The notes: a model not told the origin generated them from the sequence alone. Counted from the stretch's first letter, positions 1 through 9,858 are shown. The stretch: 64,000 nt of DNA from CAJXJP01 sp964022365 (GCA_964022365.1 CAXHZN010000006.1:24224-88223); one strand, 5' to 3'. Made by a program: numbers and translations.

Positions 1-339
1 ATTTCCAATAAATCTTTCATGTTTCGTTGAATTCTCAACTAAAAATATTTCACCTAAATATGTAAATCGTAAAGTAAAGTGTTCACTTAACTTATAATCT
101 TTTTGACAAACATCACGAAGATTTAAATTCACTAAATTAGTTTTTAAGACAAATTCAAATCGAGGAATTACTTTTTTTTCCATCAATTTGTGAAATTTAT
201 CTAGATCCTCAATATCAAAAGGAAAACCTTTATAAGATTGTTTATTATTTTTTATTAAAAATAACATAATCATTACCAATAAAGTGATAAACAAAACCGT
301 ATTTATGATTTCATCTAAATTTTGCGTTATAAGTTCCAA
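1..339 (-). CDS. Membrane-anchored hypothetical protein, C-terminus beyond window edge
   Basis: The reading frame is open to the left window edge, so only the N-terminal part is present. A hydrophobic segment around residues 13-31 suggests a single N-terminal membrane anchor; the rest is soluble and unrecognised. I chose TTG at 339 because an AAGGAG site (347-352) sits 7 nt upstream; an in-frame ATG at 360 is the alternative. There is no in-frame TGA, and the Shine-Dalgarno site plus the consensus promoter at 379-406 set it apart from most neighbours. It may be acquired. Function unknown. Confidence 0.6.
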   Translation of the reverse strand, partial: MELITQNLDEIINTVLFITLLVMIMLFLIKNNKQSYKGFPFDIEDLDKFHKLMEKKVIPRFEFVLKTNLVNLNLRDVCQKDYKLSEHFTLRFTYLGEIFLVENSTKHERFIGN

Positions 340-378
340 TTTATTTCTCCTTTTTTCCATAACTTTGAAACGAATTTT

Positions 379-406
379 AATATACAACTATTTTTTACCA
401 TGTCAA
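379..406 (-). promoter_or_regulatory. Sigma70-type promoter for the gene ending at window edge
   Basis: On the minus strand TTGACA (401-406) and TATATT (379-384) are separated by exactly 16 nt. The same two hexamers with the same spacing precede the lipoprotein genes at 9882-11072 and 45176-46438. Confidence 0.65.
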
Positions 407-503
407 TAATTTTATTTTGAAAGTGAAAATGATTTTTATTTTGTATAAATATAAGTATATTGTATGTATACATAGAAAATTATACATTAACAATAAAACT
501 ATT

Positions 504-1478
504 ATGGAATGAAAAAAAGGTACATTTCATTTTTATTCATTAAAATGGCATAAAACACAAAAAAGAAAAGATAAATTTTTATGAATATATAATTATTCAA
601 AAGATGAAATTAAAAAATTAGTTAAAGTTTTAAAAAATGCAAAATTTATTCCAAATTCTGAAGATGAGCATAGATACACAATACATAATCCTAGATATTT
701 AGATAATAAATGAGGTATAATTTATGGTTATTTTGTACACTATTATAATGAACATATAAAAACAATTGAAAATCCAGAAGGTGAAAACCATACTAGTTCA
801 GAATGGTACCTATTTTTTTATTATATTAATGATAACAGAATAATATTTCAACATAAAAAATGAATTTGAGATAAACCTTGAATTGATGATGTGAAAAAAA
901 AGTTTATTTCATATTATACAGATTTACTAAATGAAAATAGTCTAGCTGCTCCAATTGCTTGGGATAAAGATCAATTATGATATGATAGAAGTGAATTTAT
1001 GGAAGTGTTTTTTAATAAACAGAATAAAATTACTTACCTTGAAGTAGAAAATTTTTCTAAGCTAAATTTAGAGTCTCAAAAACAACAAAATGATAATTCT
1101 AGATTTTCATATTTCAATCCTATATTTGATGAAACAGATACAGCTATTCAAACAGAAAAACATCAAGTAGAAAATGTTAAATCAATGAAAGTAGAGGCTA
1201 TAGAATGAAAAACTTTATGAAAAGTACCAGCCTGTAGAATTGCAGTTGCTTCATGAGAAAAAATAAAAAAAATGAAATTTTTAGATAATTGAGTCGGAGA
1301 TGAAATTATTTATGTAGAAAAATGAACAAATAGTATTACTGAAGATATAGATTCTGATACTGAAATATCAGATCAATTAATCGATATTATTCTTAATCAA
1401 ATTAATGCATTCACAAGAGGTAAAAAAGCTAAATCTACAGGAGAGTATTTTGATAACGTATCAAAAAGTTTATTTTAA
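504..1478 (+). CDS. Hypothetical protein with many UGA-Gly codons
   Basis: A 324-residue protein that is one frame only when TGA is read as glycine. It is rich in Lys, Asn and aromatic residues and has no signal peptide or clear membrane segment. The N-terminal half is aromatic-rich, the middle (about 165-235) is acidic and Gln/Asn-rich and probably a linker, and the C-terminus is Lys-rich. The ATG follows an A/T-rich leader with no Shine-Dalgarno site. The next gene starts 15 nt downstream, so the two may be cotranscribed. I do not recognise the family. Confidence 0.7.
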
Positions 1479-1492
1479 TAAATAAATATTTT

Positions 1493-2278
1493 ATGAATAT
1501 AAAAAAATTTTTAAATAAAAATGAAAATAAAGCTGAAGTTTTTTCATTCACAGAATTCCAAAATTTTTATAAAACCTGAAAATATAATCCTAATGATATT
1601 ACAATATTAAAATATTCTAGCAATAATTATATTATTCAATTTCATAAATTCTCTAAATCGCAGATAATTATTAAATTAATTAATAAATTACCTAAAAAAC
1701 AATCAAAATTTTTAAAATCTATTATAGATAATAAAAATTTTATTGATCCAAGAAAGCAAGACGTAAGTTTTTGAAAATTTCTTTTTAAAGAAATTATTTT
1801 AAGGTATAAATCGTTATTAATAATATTATTTATAGCTTTTATCATGCCATATTTAAGCCAAAGTTGATTATTACTTATTTCAAAAAATATCTTAGAAATT
1901 TGTATTTCATTACTTGGAGTTTATTTTGCTCTTATGATAGTTTTTTTAACAATTTGAGGTTTTAAATATTCTGAAGAACTATTCATTAATTGAAAACTTT
2001 CTTATTATTTAAATATGGATAAAAATTTAGCTAAGTTATGCTTATATAGTATTTTATATTTAATTATAATATTATTAATAATTTCTTTATTTTGAAATAA
2101 ATGATATTTTCATGAATTTCATATCAACAATATTGCTTTTATCTTTATATGATTTGGTATCTATTTACTATATATAAATTTTATAAACTTAATAGATTTT
2201 TATATAGAAAAAATCTCATATTTACAGTTATCTAATTTTAAAAATCAATACTTTATAGATAATTATAAATGAAAATAA
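1493..2278 (+). CDS. Hypothetical multi-pass membrane protein
   Basis: A 261-residue protein with a soluble N-terminal third and about four hydrophobic helices after residue 105, arranged as two hairpins separated by a charged loop. Glycines are mostly UGA. It lies 15 nt after the preceding hypothetical gene and is followed by a strong terminator, so it is probably the last gene of a two-gene unit. No recognisable motif; function unknown. Confidence 0.7.
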
Positions 2279-2310
2279 AAAATCATTAATATTTACATCC
2301 AAAAAAAATT

Positions 2311-2347
2311 AAATAAACTCGTAATAATTCACGGGTTTATTTTTTTA
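2311..2347 (+). terminator. Rho-independent terminator
   Basis: AAATAAACTCGT pairs with ACGGGTTTATTT across an 8-nt loop and is followed by a T run; it ends the two-gene unit 504-2278. Confidence 0.75.
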
Positions 2348-2365
2348 TAAAAATATTTTAAATAT

Positions 2366-3091
2366 ATGAAAATATTATTTTTACTGCCACCATCAGAGGG
2401 GAAAAATTCGCAAGGGGAAATTGGAGAAGAAAAATTGAGTTTTAACTTCGAAAAACCAAAAGAAATTGCTACAAATGTAACACAAAAAGATTTAAAATGT
2501 ACGGGAAGTCGTTTTGAAGAATGAGTAAATTTAAATAAACAACTTTGTGAAACTAAAGACTTTATTGTTACTCCTGCAATAAATCGTTATTCTGGTGTGA
2601 TGTACAATGCGATAGATTATGCTGGGATGGATAAGGATTGAAAAAAATATTTTGAAGAAAACTTTTTGATTTTTTCTTGAATGTACTGAATCGTAAAAGC
2701 AAGTGATTTGATAGGGAATTATAAACTTCCAATCGAAACAAAAACACTTGCAAAATATTGGCAGGAAACAATTACAAATACGCTTAATGAATCTAGTGCA
2801 GATTATGTCATAAATTTACTCCCACTTTCGTATCAAAAAATGATAGATTTTAAGTGTTTATCTCCAAAATTGGTAAATATAAATTTCCAAGTAGAAAAAA
2901 ATGGAAAAATAGTAAAAATGGCTCACTGAGTGAAAAAAATCAAAGGTGAATGGATTAAAAATATCTGTGAAACGCTATGAAGTCTTTATTTATCAGGAGA
3001 AGTATCCGAAGGAGAAGAAATTTTTAGATATTTCGGAGGAGAAAAAATTCAGACAGAAAAATCGATTGAAATAAATATTTTACACAAGTAA
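2366..3091 (+). CDS. yaaA: YaaA/DUF328 family peroxide-stress protein
   Basis: The N-terminus (MKILFLLPPSEGK) and the internal blocks AINRYSGVMYNAIDY and IFSGMYGIVKASDL match the YaaA family, which in E. coli limits intracellular iron and DNA damage during peroxide stress. Length 241 residues against about 257 in E. coli. Glycines of the FSG-MYG block are UGA (2681-2700). There is no Shine-Dalgarno site. The gene lies near dps and bcp, so three oxidative-stress functions sit within 2.3 kb, although yaaA has its own terminator. Confidence 0.88.
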
Positions 3092-3119
3092 AAAAGCGAG
3101 ATGAAACCTCGCTTTTTTT
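3092..3119 (+). terminator. Rho-independent terminator of yaaA
   Basis: AAAGCGAG and CTCGCTTT pair across a 7-nt loop, followed by T7, directly after the yaaA stop. Confidence 0.8.
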
Positions 3120-3194
3120 AATCTTTTTACAACACATTATTTTCTCGCCTTTGCATATGCTAACCAAATACAAATACGGAAACAATGGATTATT

Positions 3195-3365
3195 TTAGTG
3201 CAGTAATGCATTTTCTTGTTCCTTTTTTTCTGCAATTAGTTGACTAGTTTTTTCAACTAATTCTGGATTATTAATTTCTCCAGTCAAGTGATTAACTTGC
3301 GAATAATAAGCATTATATCTTCGCAGCATAGCTACACTCATATCTTCAAATGAAGTTCTTGGCAT
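3195..3365 (-). CDS. Small hypothetical protein with Shine-Dalgarno start
   Basis: A 56-residue predicted helical, charged protein (MPRTSFEDMSVAMLRRYNAY at the N-terminus). It has an AAAGGAG site 7 nt before ATG and a good promoter at 3398-3425. Such a start signal is rare in this window and otherwise marks apparently imported genes. It has no in-frame TGA. Function unknown; too short for a confident family. Confidence 0.6.
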   Translation of the reverse strand: MPRTSFEDMSVAMLRRYNAYYSQVNHLTGEINNPELVEKTSQLIAEKKEQENALLH

Positions 3366-3397
3366 AAGCAATCTCCTTTTAGTTGTTGCTTCAAAAT

Positions 3398-3425
3398 ACT
3401 ATAAATATTTTTCATTAAAAGTCAA
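3398..3425 (-). promoter_or_regulatory. Promoter of the 56-residue gene
   Basis: TTGACT (3420-3425) and TATAGT (3398-3403) on the minus strand, spacing 16 nt. The -35 box abuts the terminator of the neighbouring dps gene. Confidence 0.6.
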
Positions 3426-3453
3426 AAAAAGACGATAAATTATCGTCTTTTTT
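3424..3453. terminator. Terminator of dps
   Basis: AAAAGACGATAA/TTATCGTCTTTT hairpin with T runs on both strands; it lies just after the dps stop. Confidence 0.8.
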
Positions 3454-3457
3454 ACTA

Positions 3458-3928
3458 TTATTTAATCATAGATCTTAACATCCATGCATTTTTTTCATGA
3501 TCTTGCATAGTAGCAATGAGGAAATCTTCTGTACCTTTATCACCAGTTTCACCAATAACTTCGATTGCTTTTCTCATTTGCGAAATTGTTTTTTCAGTAT
3601 CTACTACTAATTCATCAACCATTTTTTCAGCTTCTAAATTATAGTTTGATTGTTCTTCTAAAAATGAATTTTTTAAGAAAAAAGTCATAGTAGCTGGAGA
3701 TTTTTCTCCTAACATTCTGATTCTTTCAGCGATATCATCAATTAATTCTGCTGAAGATTCATACATTTCTTCGAAAAATTTATGGTAATCAGAGAAGTGA
3801 GGACCTTGTACATTCCAATGAAAATTTCTGATTTTTAAATTTAAAATGCTTTGAGAAGCTAAAAATTTTTCTAAATGATCTACTGAAGTTTTTATTTCGT
3901 TTGATTCTAATCCAATATTTAATGTCAT
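3458..3928 (-). CDS. dps: Dps ferritin-like DNA-protection protein
   Basis: A 156-residue Dps/bacterioferritin-like protein that oxidises Fe(II) with peroxide and stores iron in a 12-mer. The inter-subunit ferroxidase ligands are visible: His37, His49, Asp64 and Glu68, with the family spacing (12, 15, 4), in the blocks NFHWNVQGPHFSDYHKFFEEMY and ELIDDIAERI. All glycines use GGN, none UGA, possibly because the gene is strongly expressed. It is divergent from bcp; the shared 216-nt region holds two Fur/PerR-like operators, so iron or peroxide control is likely. Confidence 0.95.
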   Translation of the reverse strand: MTLNIGLESNEIKTSVDHLEKFLASQSILNLKIRNFHWNVQGPHFSDYHKFFEEMYESSAELIDDIAERIRMLGEKSPATMTFFLKNSFLEEQSNYNLEAEKMVDELVVDTEKTISQMRKAIEVIGETGDKGTEDFLIATMQDHEKNAWMLRSMIK

Positions 3929-4008
3929 AGTATTTATTTTAAAAATTAATATATTTCTATCTTAAACCTTTCGTGTAAGAAAAGTGTAAAATTATAATAT
4001 TTTCTAAA

Positions 4009-4023
4009 TGAGAACTATTCTCA
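4009..4023. promoter_or_regulatory. Fur/PerR-like operator 1
   Basis: TGAGAACTATTCTCA is a 7-1-7 inverted repeat with one mismatch, of the form used by Fur/PerR family repressors (Bacillus consensus TGATAATNATTATCA). It is on the dps-proximal side of the dps-bcp intergenic region. Confidence 0.6.
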
Positions 4024-4065
4024 TAAAGTTATAGTATTTATTAATTATAATAAGTCAAATTAAAA

Positions 4066-4080
4066 TGAGAATAATTCTCG
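4066..4080. promoter_or_regulatory. Fur/PerR-like operator 2
   Basis: TGAGAATAATTCTCG is a second 7-1-7 inverted repeat 57 nt from the first, on the bcp-proximal side. Two matching sites suggest each divergent promoter has its own operator. Confidence 0.6.
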
Positions 4081-4144
4081 TTTTAAGTTTTGTAAAATAA
4101 TTTAAATCATTATAATATAAATAATATATTTTAATATTATACAA

Positions 4145-4606
4145 ATGAACCTAAATATAAACCAAAAATATGACGCAGTTACATCTACTGGAGAAGTAGC
4201 AAATATGGATTTAAAAACATTATTATCTTTTAGTGAAAAAACTATTTTATACTTTTACCCAAAAGATAATACTCCTGGTTGTACAATAGAAAATAAAGAT
4301 TTTTCTTGCAAGATTCAAGAGTTTAAAGATGCTGGAATAACAGTGATTTGAGTTTCAAAAGATTCAGTAGAATCTCACCAAAAATTTATTGAAAAACAAG
4401 AACTTAAAGTAGATCTTATTTCAGATCCAGAATTAATTCTTCATAAAGAATTAGGAGCCTACGGAGAAAAAAATAACTACGGAAAAATCGTTCAAGGAGT
4501 TATTAGATCAACATTTCTCGTAAATAAACAAGGCGAAATCCTAGAAGAATGGAGAAATATCAGAGCAAAAGGACACGCTGAGAGAATTTTAAAAGCAGTT
4601 TCTTAA
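4145..4606 (+). CDS. bcp: Thioredoxin-dependent peroxiredoxin (Bcp/PrxQ)
   Basis: A 153-residue PrxQ/Bcp peroxiredoxin that reduces hydroperoxides. The peroxidatic Cys46 lies in the motif FYPKDNTPGCTIEN; Cys55 may be the resolving residue. The C-terminal block STFLVNKQGEI is also typical. UGA encodes the glycine in ITVIGVSKDS. It is divergent from dps with Fur/PerR-like sites between them. No Shine-Dalgarno site; ATG follows an A/T-rich leader. Confidence 0.93.
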
Positions 4607-4631
4607 AATTTTAAAATAATAATTTATATTT

Positions 4632-5087
4632 ATGCTTGATACTATTACTAATTTATCACTTGACGATTGGTCTAAATTATCTTCTATTTGAAGTTTTTGT
4701 GCTGCAGTTATTTGATTATTTTTAATCAGACCAGTATATAAACATTTTAAATCTTGATTCAATAAGTCATTTTCGATAGCAGGTACACAATTCACTTGAT
4801 TATTAGATGAATGAATTGTTTGAAAAAAAACAACTTTAGTTGATGTTCATCTTAATTTATTAGTTGCTCCAACGGGAAGTGATTTTATAATCTGAATCAG
4901 TAAATCAGTTGATTTTTGAGAGACTTATATATCCACAGAAAAAGTTATTTTAAAAAAATGAACTAAATACATTAAATCAAATTTAAATTTACAATTTAAT
5001 CCTAGTGATTACATGAGAATTGAAATTTTGCAAACATGATCTCAAGTTGCATGACAATCTTTGAATTTAATTATTAATTGAAAATAA
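4632..5087 (+). CDS. Hypothetical membrane-anchored protein
   Basis: A 151-residue protein with a hydrophobic segment near residues 20-33, followed by a soluble domain predicted to be beta-rich. Many glycines are UGA, so in the standard code it would look like fragments. It begins 25 nt after bcp and ends before a strong terminator, so it may be cotranscribed with bcp. Family not recognised. Confidence 0.65.
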
Positions 5088-5131
5088 CTAATTCTTTACT
5101 TCTAGCTATTTATTCATACAATACATGCGTT

Positions 5132-5165
5132 AAAAAATTGTACAAAGTTGCTTTGTACAATTTTT
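5132..5165 (+). terminator. Strong terminator
   Basis: AAAATTGTACAAAG and CTTTGTACAATTTT pair perfectly around TTG, followed by T residues. Confidence 0.8.
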
Positions 5166-5190
5166 GTTTATTTTATTTTTCCTATTTAGT

Positions 5191-5230
5191 CTTCCTCTTG
5201 TAAAGGGGAAGTACCCGAAGGGGGATGGGG
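5191..5230 (+). repeat. Dispersed double-hairpin repeat, copy 1
   Basis: CTTCCTCTTGTAAAGGGGAAG forms the first hairpin, CCCGAAGGGG the second, then GATGGGG. The same layout with compensating base changes occurs at 27970-28012 and 33123-33165; single-hairpin relatives are at 26791-26828 and 27903-27937. Confidence 0.7.
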
Positions 5231-5244
5231 TTATTCTATCTTTT

Positions 5245-6825
5245 ATGTTATTACTTTCGTATTTAAAAAATAAATGATATTTTTCTGAATTTTCAGATAA
5301 AAGACAATTAAAAACTGATGTACTTTCTGGATTAACAGTTGCTCTGGCTCTTATTCCTGAAGCAATTGCATTTTCATTTGTTGCAAAAGTGGACCCTATG
5401 GTTGGTTTACATGCAGCATTTATCGTAGGTTTAATCACGGCAGTATTTGGTGGAAGACCTGGGATGATTTCTGGTGCAACTGGTGCGATGGCTGTTGTGA
5501 TGACTGCAATGGTGTTAAATAGTTGAATAGAATATTTATTTGTCACGCTTATTCTCGCATGAATTTTACAAATGTTATTTGGGATTGCAAAGTTTGGTAA
5601 ATTTGTTCGTTTGATTCCTCATCCGGTTATGCTTGGGTTTGTAAATGGTTTAGCAATAATTATTTTTATGTCACAAATCGATCAATTTAAAGTTGATTGA
5701 GAATGGATTAGTGGTATTGCAGCAGGAGTTATGGCTGCATTAATTGCCTTAACAATGGCTATTATGTATTTCTTACCAAAATTCACAAAAGCAATTCCTT
5801 CTGGTCTTGCTGCTATTGGTACAGTAACTTTATTAGCACTTTATGTTCCTGGAATAAATGAACATGCCAAAACTATTGCATGATATTTAGCTGAAAATAA
5901 TAGTTCGTTAAATGGTGGACTTCCTCAATTTTTTAATCCATTTACAGCTATTAATACTGGTATTGTAGAAACACTTAAAATCATTGTTCCTACAGCATTT
6001 GCACTCGCAATTATTGGTTTAACAGAATCTTTAATGACACTTTCTCTTATCGATGAAAAAACAAATACAAGAGGGAAATGAAATAAAGAATCAATTGCTC
6101 AAGGATTAGCAAATTTCGTTTGCGGTTTCTTTAGTTCTATGTGAGGTTGTGCAATGATTGGACAATCTATGATAAATATTTCAAGTGGTTGAAGAGGAAG
6201 AGCTTCTGGTATTTCTGCTTCGATATTCTTACTCTTATTTATAGTCTTTGGTATTTCAATCATTTCTCTTATTCCTATTGCTGCACTGGTTGGTTTAATG
6301 TTTATGGTAGTAATTGGTACATTTGCTTGGCCAACACTTAAAATGCTCAATAAAATACCTAAATCTGATGCTTTTGTACTTGTCGCTGTAACCGTGATTA
6401 CAGTTGCTACTTGAGATTTAGCTATTGCAGTAATTTCAGGGATAATTATTTCAGCACTCGTATTTGCTTGGCAAAAATCAACAATTATCAATGTAAAAAG
6501 ATATATTGATGAAAAAAATATTACACATTATGAATTAGAAGGTTCACTATTTTTCGGTTCAATTGAAAAATTTAAAACTTTATTTGATATCAAAAATGAT
6601 ACAAATGAAATAATTATCGATTTTGCAGATTCAAGAATCATGGATCACTCAGCTATTGAAGCTATTGATAATCTCACAGAAAAATATTCTCAAGAATGAA
6701 AAACTCTACACATCAAACATATCTCAGAAGATTGTAGAAATCTTATAAAAAATGCAGATAAAATCGTTGATATAAATATCATCGAAGATCCAAAATATAG
6801 AATTGCTGATGATAAATTAGCATAA
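5245..6825 (+). CDS. SulP family anion transporter with STAS domain
   Basis: A 526-residue SulP (SLC26-type) permease, probably for sulfate, bicarbonate or another small anion. The membrane part (about residues 25-410) holds the conserved block [16 protein letters not shown] and glycine-rich segments; the C-terminus (about 415-520) is a STAS domain with [16 protein letters not shown]. Many structural glycines are UGA. The start ATG at 5245 has no Shine-Dalgarno site; a dispersed repeat ends 14 nt upstream. Substrate cannot be read from sequence. Confidence 0.9.
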
Positions 6826-6856
6826 AAAAATAGCTTTCAAAAAGCTATTTTTTTAT
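6826..6856 (+). terminator. Terminator of the SulP gene
   Basis: AAATAGCTTT and AAAGCTATTT pair around CAA, followed by a T run. Confidence 0.8.
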
Positions 6857-7010
6857 TTTTTCAAAATCTTGTGCAAAAAATATATACAAAATTATTGGCT
6901 ATTTTATAGTGAAAACATATGAATTTAATTAATTTGTATATATTTTTCTTGCAATTTATGTATATATCTATATATTTTTTATATACGAAATATATACTAA
7001 TTGCTTCCAC

Positions 7011-7436
7011 ATGATACAAGTACATAAAATAACAAATGTCGATTATATATTTGAAACTCCAAAACATATAAATAAAGTTGTTTTTGTTAAAAATAAACTT
7101 TGGATGAGTGAAAACGAAATCGCAAACCTTTTTGATACTCCTCAAGAGGAAATACATGCAACGATTTCAAAAACATTTTTAGAAGGGGAATATGATATTT
7201 TTGATCATATTATTTCTAGATTTAATGTTAGTATGAATAAACATGTAAAATATTATAGCTTAGAAATTATTCTTTCGCTTGGTTATAGGTTAAAAACATT
7301 TAATGAAACAAAATCAATAATCGCAGGGAATAGAATTATCAAAGAACATAAAAATAATACAAAATGAAAATTATCATTATTTCAAAATTCAATGAAAAAC
7401 ATTACAAAAATTTTTAAATCACTGCAAATTTGATAA
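7011..7436 (+). CDS. RhuM-like protein
   Basis: A 141-residue protein resembling the RhuM family (named from Salmonella pathogenicity island 3, role uncertain). The family pattern is visible as LWMSENEIANLFDTPQEEIH at about residues 29-48, then KYYSLEIILSLGYRLKTFNE at about 80-100; the former resembles a DNA-binding helix-turn-helix seen in Bro-N/RhuM-type phage proteins. Two glycines near the C-terminus are UGA; the protein ends TGA TAA, that is Gly-stop. Shorter than typical RhuM proteins (about 300 residues), so only the N-terminal domain is kept. Confidence 0.7.
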
Positions 7437-7450
7437 AAATATCAAAATAA

Positions 7451-7479
7451 TTGACCTTGATAGACTTTCTACATATAGT
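7451..7479 (+). promoter_or_regulatory. Promoter of the membrane HExxH gene
   Basis: TTGACC (7451-7456) and TATAGT (7474-7479), 17-nt spacer, about 25 nt upstream of the ATG at 7510. Confidence 0.5.
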
Positions 7480-7509
7480 AAGAGAAATTTATTATTCAGT
7501 TATTTGTAA

Positions 7510-8241
7510 ATGAACCTTTTATTTGAAGCGACAATATTATTTTTTGGAATATTTTTTCTGAGTGTTTTGCAAAAATACCATTTTAAAATGCTCTATAAAA
7601 TGATGAGAAATTTTCATAGTTTTTTAAAATTATTTATACAATTTTTTATTAGATTTTGAGTTATTGTTCACGAAATTTGTCATTTAATATTTTGAATATT
7701 ATCTGGAGCAAAAATAAACAAAATACAGTTATTTAGTAAAACCTGAGGTTCAGTAAGTTTTCAAACAAAAAACTATATTTGAGCTTTATCTCAACATTAT
7801 GACAAACCTGGATTTTTATTTTGATTATTTTTTAATCAGATTTGAATATTTCTCACTTCACTTTGACCACTTTTATTTGGAATAATTTTTACTTATTTTG
7901 TACAAAGTTATTTACAAATTCCTCTTGAAATAAACAAAATTCCTGAATTTTTTCTGCAATTACACATATATGAAATAGGTATTTTAATACTATATTTTTT
8001 ACTCATTCCCAGTTTTATCCTGAGTTTTCAAGATTTAAAACATTTTATTATTTCTCGTCAGTCTAATTTTGCAGCTACTTTTGCTGGAAGTTTTATAAAT
8101 ACAATTATATTTATATTATTTTTATTTTTTCTCACTCTATTTTACGAGTTTTTTATACTATTTTTCATTTTTTACTGTGGAGTGTTTATATTATTATTTT
8201 TCTTTTATTTACTTCACAAATTATTTTTAATTTTTAGATAA
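7510..8241 (+). CDS. Membrane metallopeptidase-like protein (HExxH, M50-like)
   Basis: A 243-residue integral membrane protein. The sequence VIVHEICHLIFGILSGAK near residues 54-71 contains the HExxH zinc motif at the edge of a hydrophobic helix, the arrangement of M50 intramembrane proteases and related uncharacterised families. Four or more further hydrophobic segments follow. Many glycines are UGA, including the one after HLIF. A conserved downstream Asp ligand (M50 type) is not obvious, so protease activity is an inference. It starts after a good promoter and follows the RhuM-like gene by 73 nt. Confidence 0.6.
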
Positions 8242-8375
8242 TTTTTTTATACATTGAAGATGTATAGAATCAAATACTTAGAAAATTAAAAAAACTTTCA
8301 AAATTTAATGTCCACTTAATATCACGCGAGTATACTCTATGCATCCTCCAATATTTTATCATTTATTTTAGGCGC

Positions 8376-8594
8376 GTGTTTTTAGAACGTATAGAAGTTT
8401 CATCGTATGAAATAGCCTCAATTGGTTATGATGATGCCCAACAAAAACTTCAAATAGAATTTCATAATCTCACTATTTTTGATTATTTCGAAGTTCCAAG
8501 AGATGTTTTTGAACATTTTGTGTGTGCTGATAATATAGAAAATTATTTTCAGGCTCATATAGAAAATTATTTTGAAGTTGATAGAGTTTTATAA
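8376..8594 (+). CDS. KTSC domain protein
   Basis: A 72-residue protein matching the KTSC domain: VSSYEIASIGYDDAQQKLQI, then the aromatic block FDYFEVPRDVFEHF and a C-terminal YFEVDRVL. KTSC domains are small stand-alone or appended modules, sometimes near nucleases or lysyl-tRNA synthetase, with no firmly established function. The start is a GTG; no ATG precedes it in frame after the last stop. Followed by its own terminator. Confidence 0.75.
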   Translation: MFLERIEVSSYEIASIGYDDAQQKLQIEFHNLTIFDYFEVPRDVFEHFVCADNIENYFQAHIENYFEVDRVL

Positions 8595-8629
8595 AAAAAG
8601 AGAAAAATTATATATTTTTCTCTTTTTTT
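8595..8629 (+). terminator. Terminator of the KTSC gene
   Basis: AAAAAGAGAAAAAT and ATTTTTCTCTTTTT pair across a short TATAT loop, followed by T. Confidence 0.75.
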
Positions 8630-8664
8630 GTATACTAATAGACGATATTCTTTAACATATTTTT

Positions 8665-9858
8665 ATGTTACAAAAATTTTTTACTCTAGAAAATAAATTT
8701 ATTTTCTACTTACTTTCTCAAAGGAGAAATTTTATTCCGATTTTGTCTATTTATTATTTAACTCTTCCAGATACTACGGCAAATCAAATCGGTATTTTTA
8801 CGGCTCTAGGGTATTTGTTTTCATTTATTTTAGAAATACCTTCTGGATATATTTCTGATCGCGTAGGACACAGAAAAACTTTATTATTTTCTAAAGTTTT
8901 ACAGACACTTTCTGTATTATTATTTATAGTTTGATATTTTGTTTGACCCGTTTGGAATTATTATTGTTTTATTCTCGCTTTTATTTTTCAATCGGTAGGT
9001 TTTTCATTTTTTTCTGGGACGACTTGAGCCTATTATCATGAATTATTAGAAGAAAAATGAGAATGAAATTTATACGGAAAAAAAATGTGATTATTAAAAG
9101 CAAAAACTTCTTTGTATAGTGCGTTTATTATAATTCTTTTACCACTTACAACATATTTTCATATTCTTTGGCCACTGATTATTTGAGCTATTTTTGACAT
9201 ATTATGAACTCTTGCTATTTATTTTATGCCAAAAGTAAAACAAGTGATTACATCAAAACAGCCGAAATCACTTGTATGTTTAATACAAGAATCTAAAGCA
9301 AATAGGGGATTATATTTTTCTATTTTTATGGGATTACCAATCTGATTTTTTATGTGAGAACATGCTTATAGGTGAATTTATTTAGAATATTTATGATATC
9401 CACTCATTTTAATGTGAGTTGTCATGTCAGCTTCAAGAATAGTTTGGTATTTTGTATGAAAATATGGTCATAATATTGAGAAATATTTTACGATTCGTCA
9501 GCATTTATATGCAGAAATGTTAATATTCCCTATAGCACTTTTTGCAATATTTTTCTTTTCAAATCCATATATAGTTTGAATTATCTATATTTTTATCATT
9601 TGATACCAACATGGGAGAAAACCTATTTTAGAAAATTATTTACTGCAAAATTATATTTCTGATAATAGATACAAAGCGACTTTTTTATCTTTAGAGTCTC
9701 AATTTAGTTCGATTTTTTCTATGGGAGTAACTTTAGCAATGTGATATTTGGTTGCCATTAGTTTTAATATTTGATACTTGAGTTTAGCAGGGAGTTTATT
9801 TATCTGTTTATCTCTTACATATTTTTTCATTTTCAGACAAAGAAAAACCCAAGCATAA
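8665..9858 (+). CDS. Major facilitator superfamily transporter
   Basis: A 397-residue, about 12-helix MFS permease. The cytoplasmic motif A between helices 2 and 3 is clear: GYISDRVGHRKTLLF near residues 72-86. It contains many UGA-Gly codons, so it is native to this code. The substrate is unknown; the subfamily resembles drug or small-solute exporters. The last codons and the terminator hairpin overlap (stop inside the stem), and this 45-nt end is duplicated 1.36 kb downstream, on the far side of a lipoprotein gene. Confidence 0.85.

Noticed and set aside
2390..2440. AGAGGGG...AAGGGG resembling the dispersed palindromic repeat
   Set aside because: It encodes the conserved YaaA N-terminus (PPSEGK and following residues) and has no paired stems.
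5130..6491. Antisense frames of 130-138 codons in the SulP gene region
   Set aside because: They lie opposite the strongly supported SulP transporter and have no independent support.
6870..7010. AT-rich stretch with repeated TATATA motifs, considered as an origin
   Set aside because: No DnaA-box cluster or dnaA/dnaN neighbours; it looks like an ordinary AT-rich promoter region.
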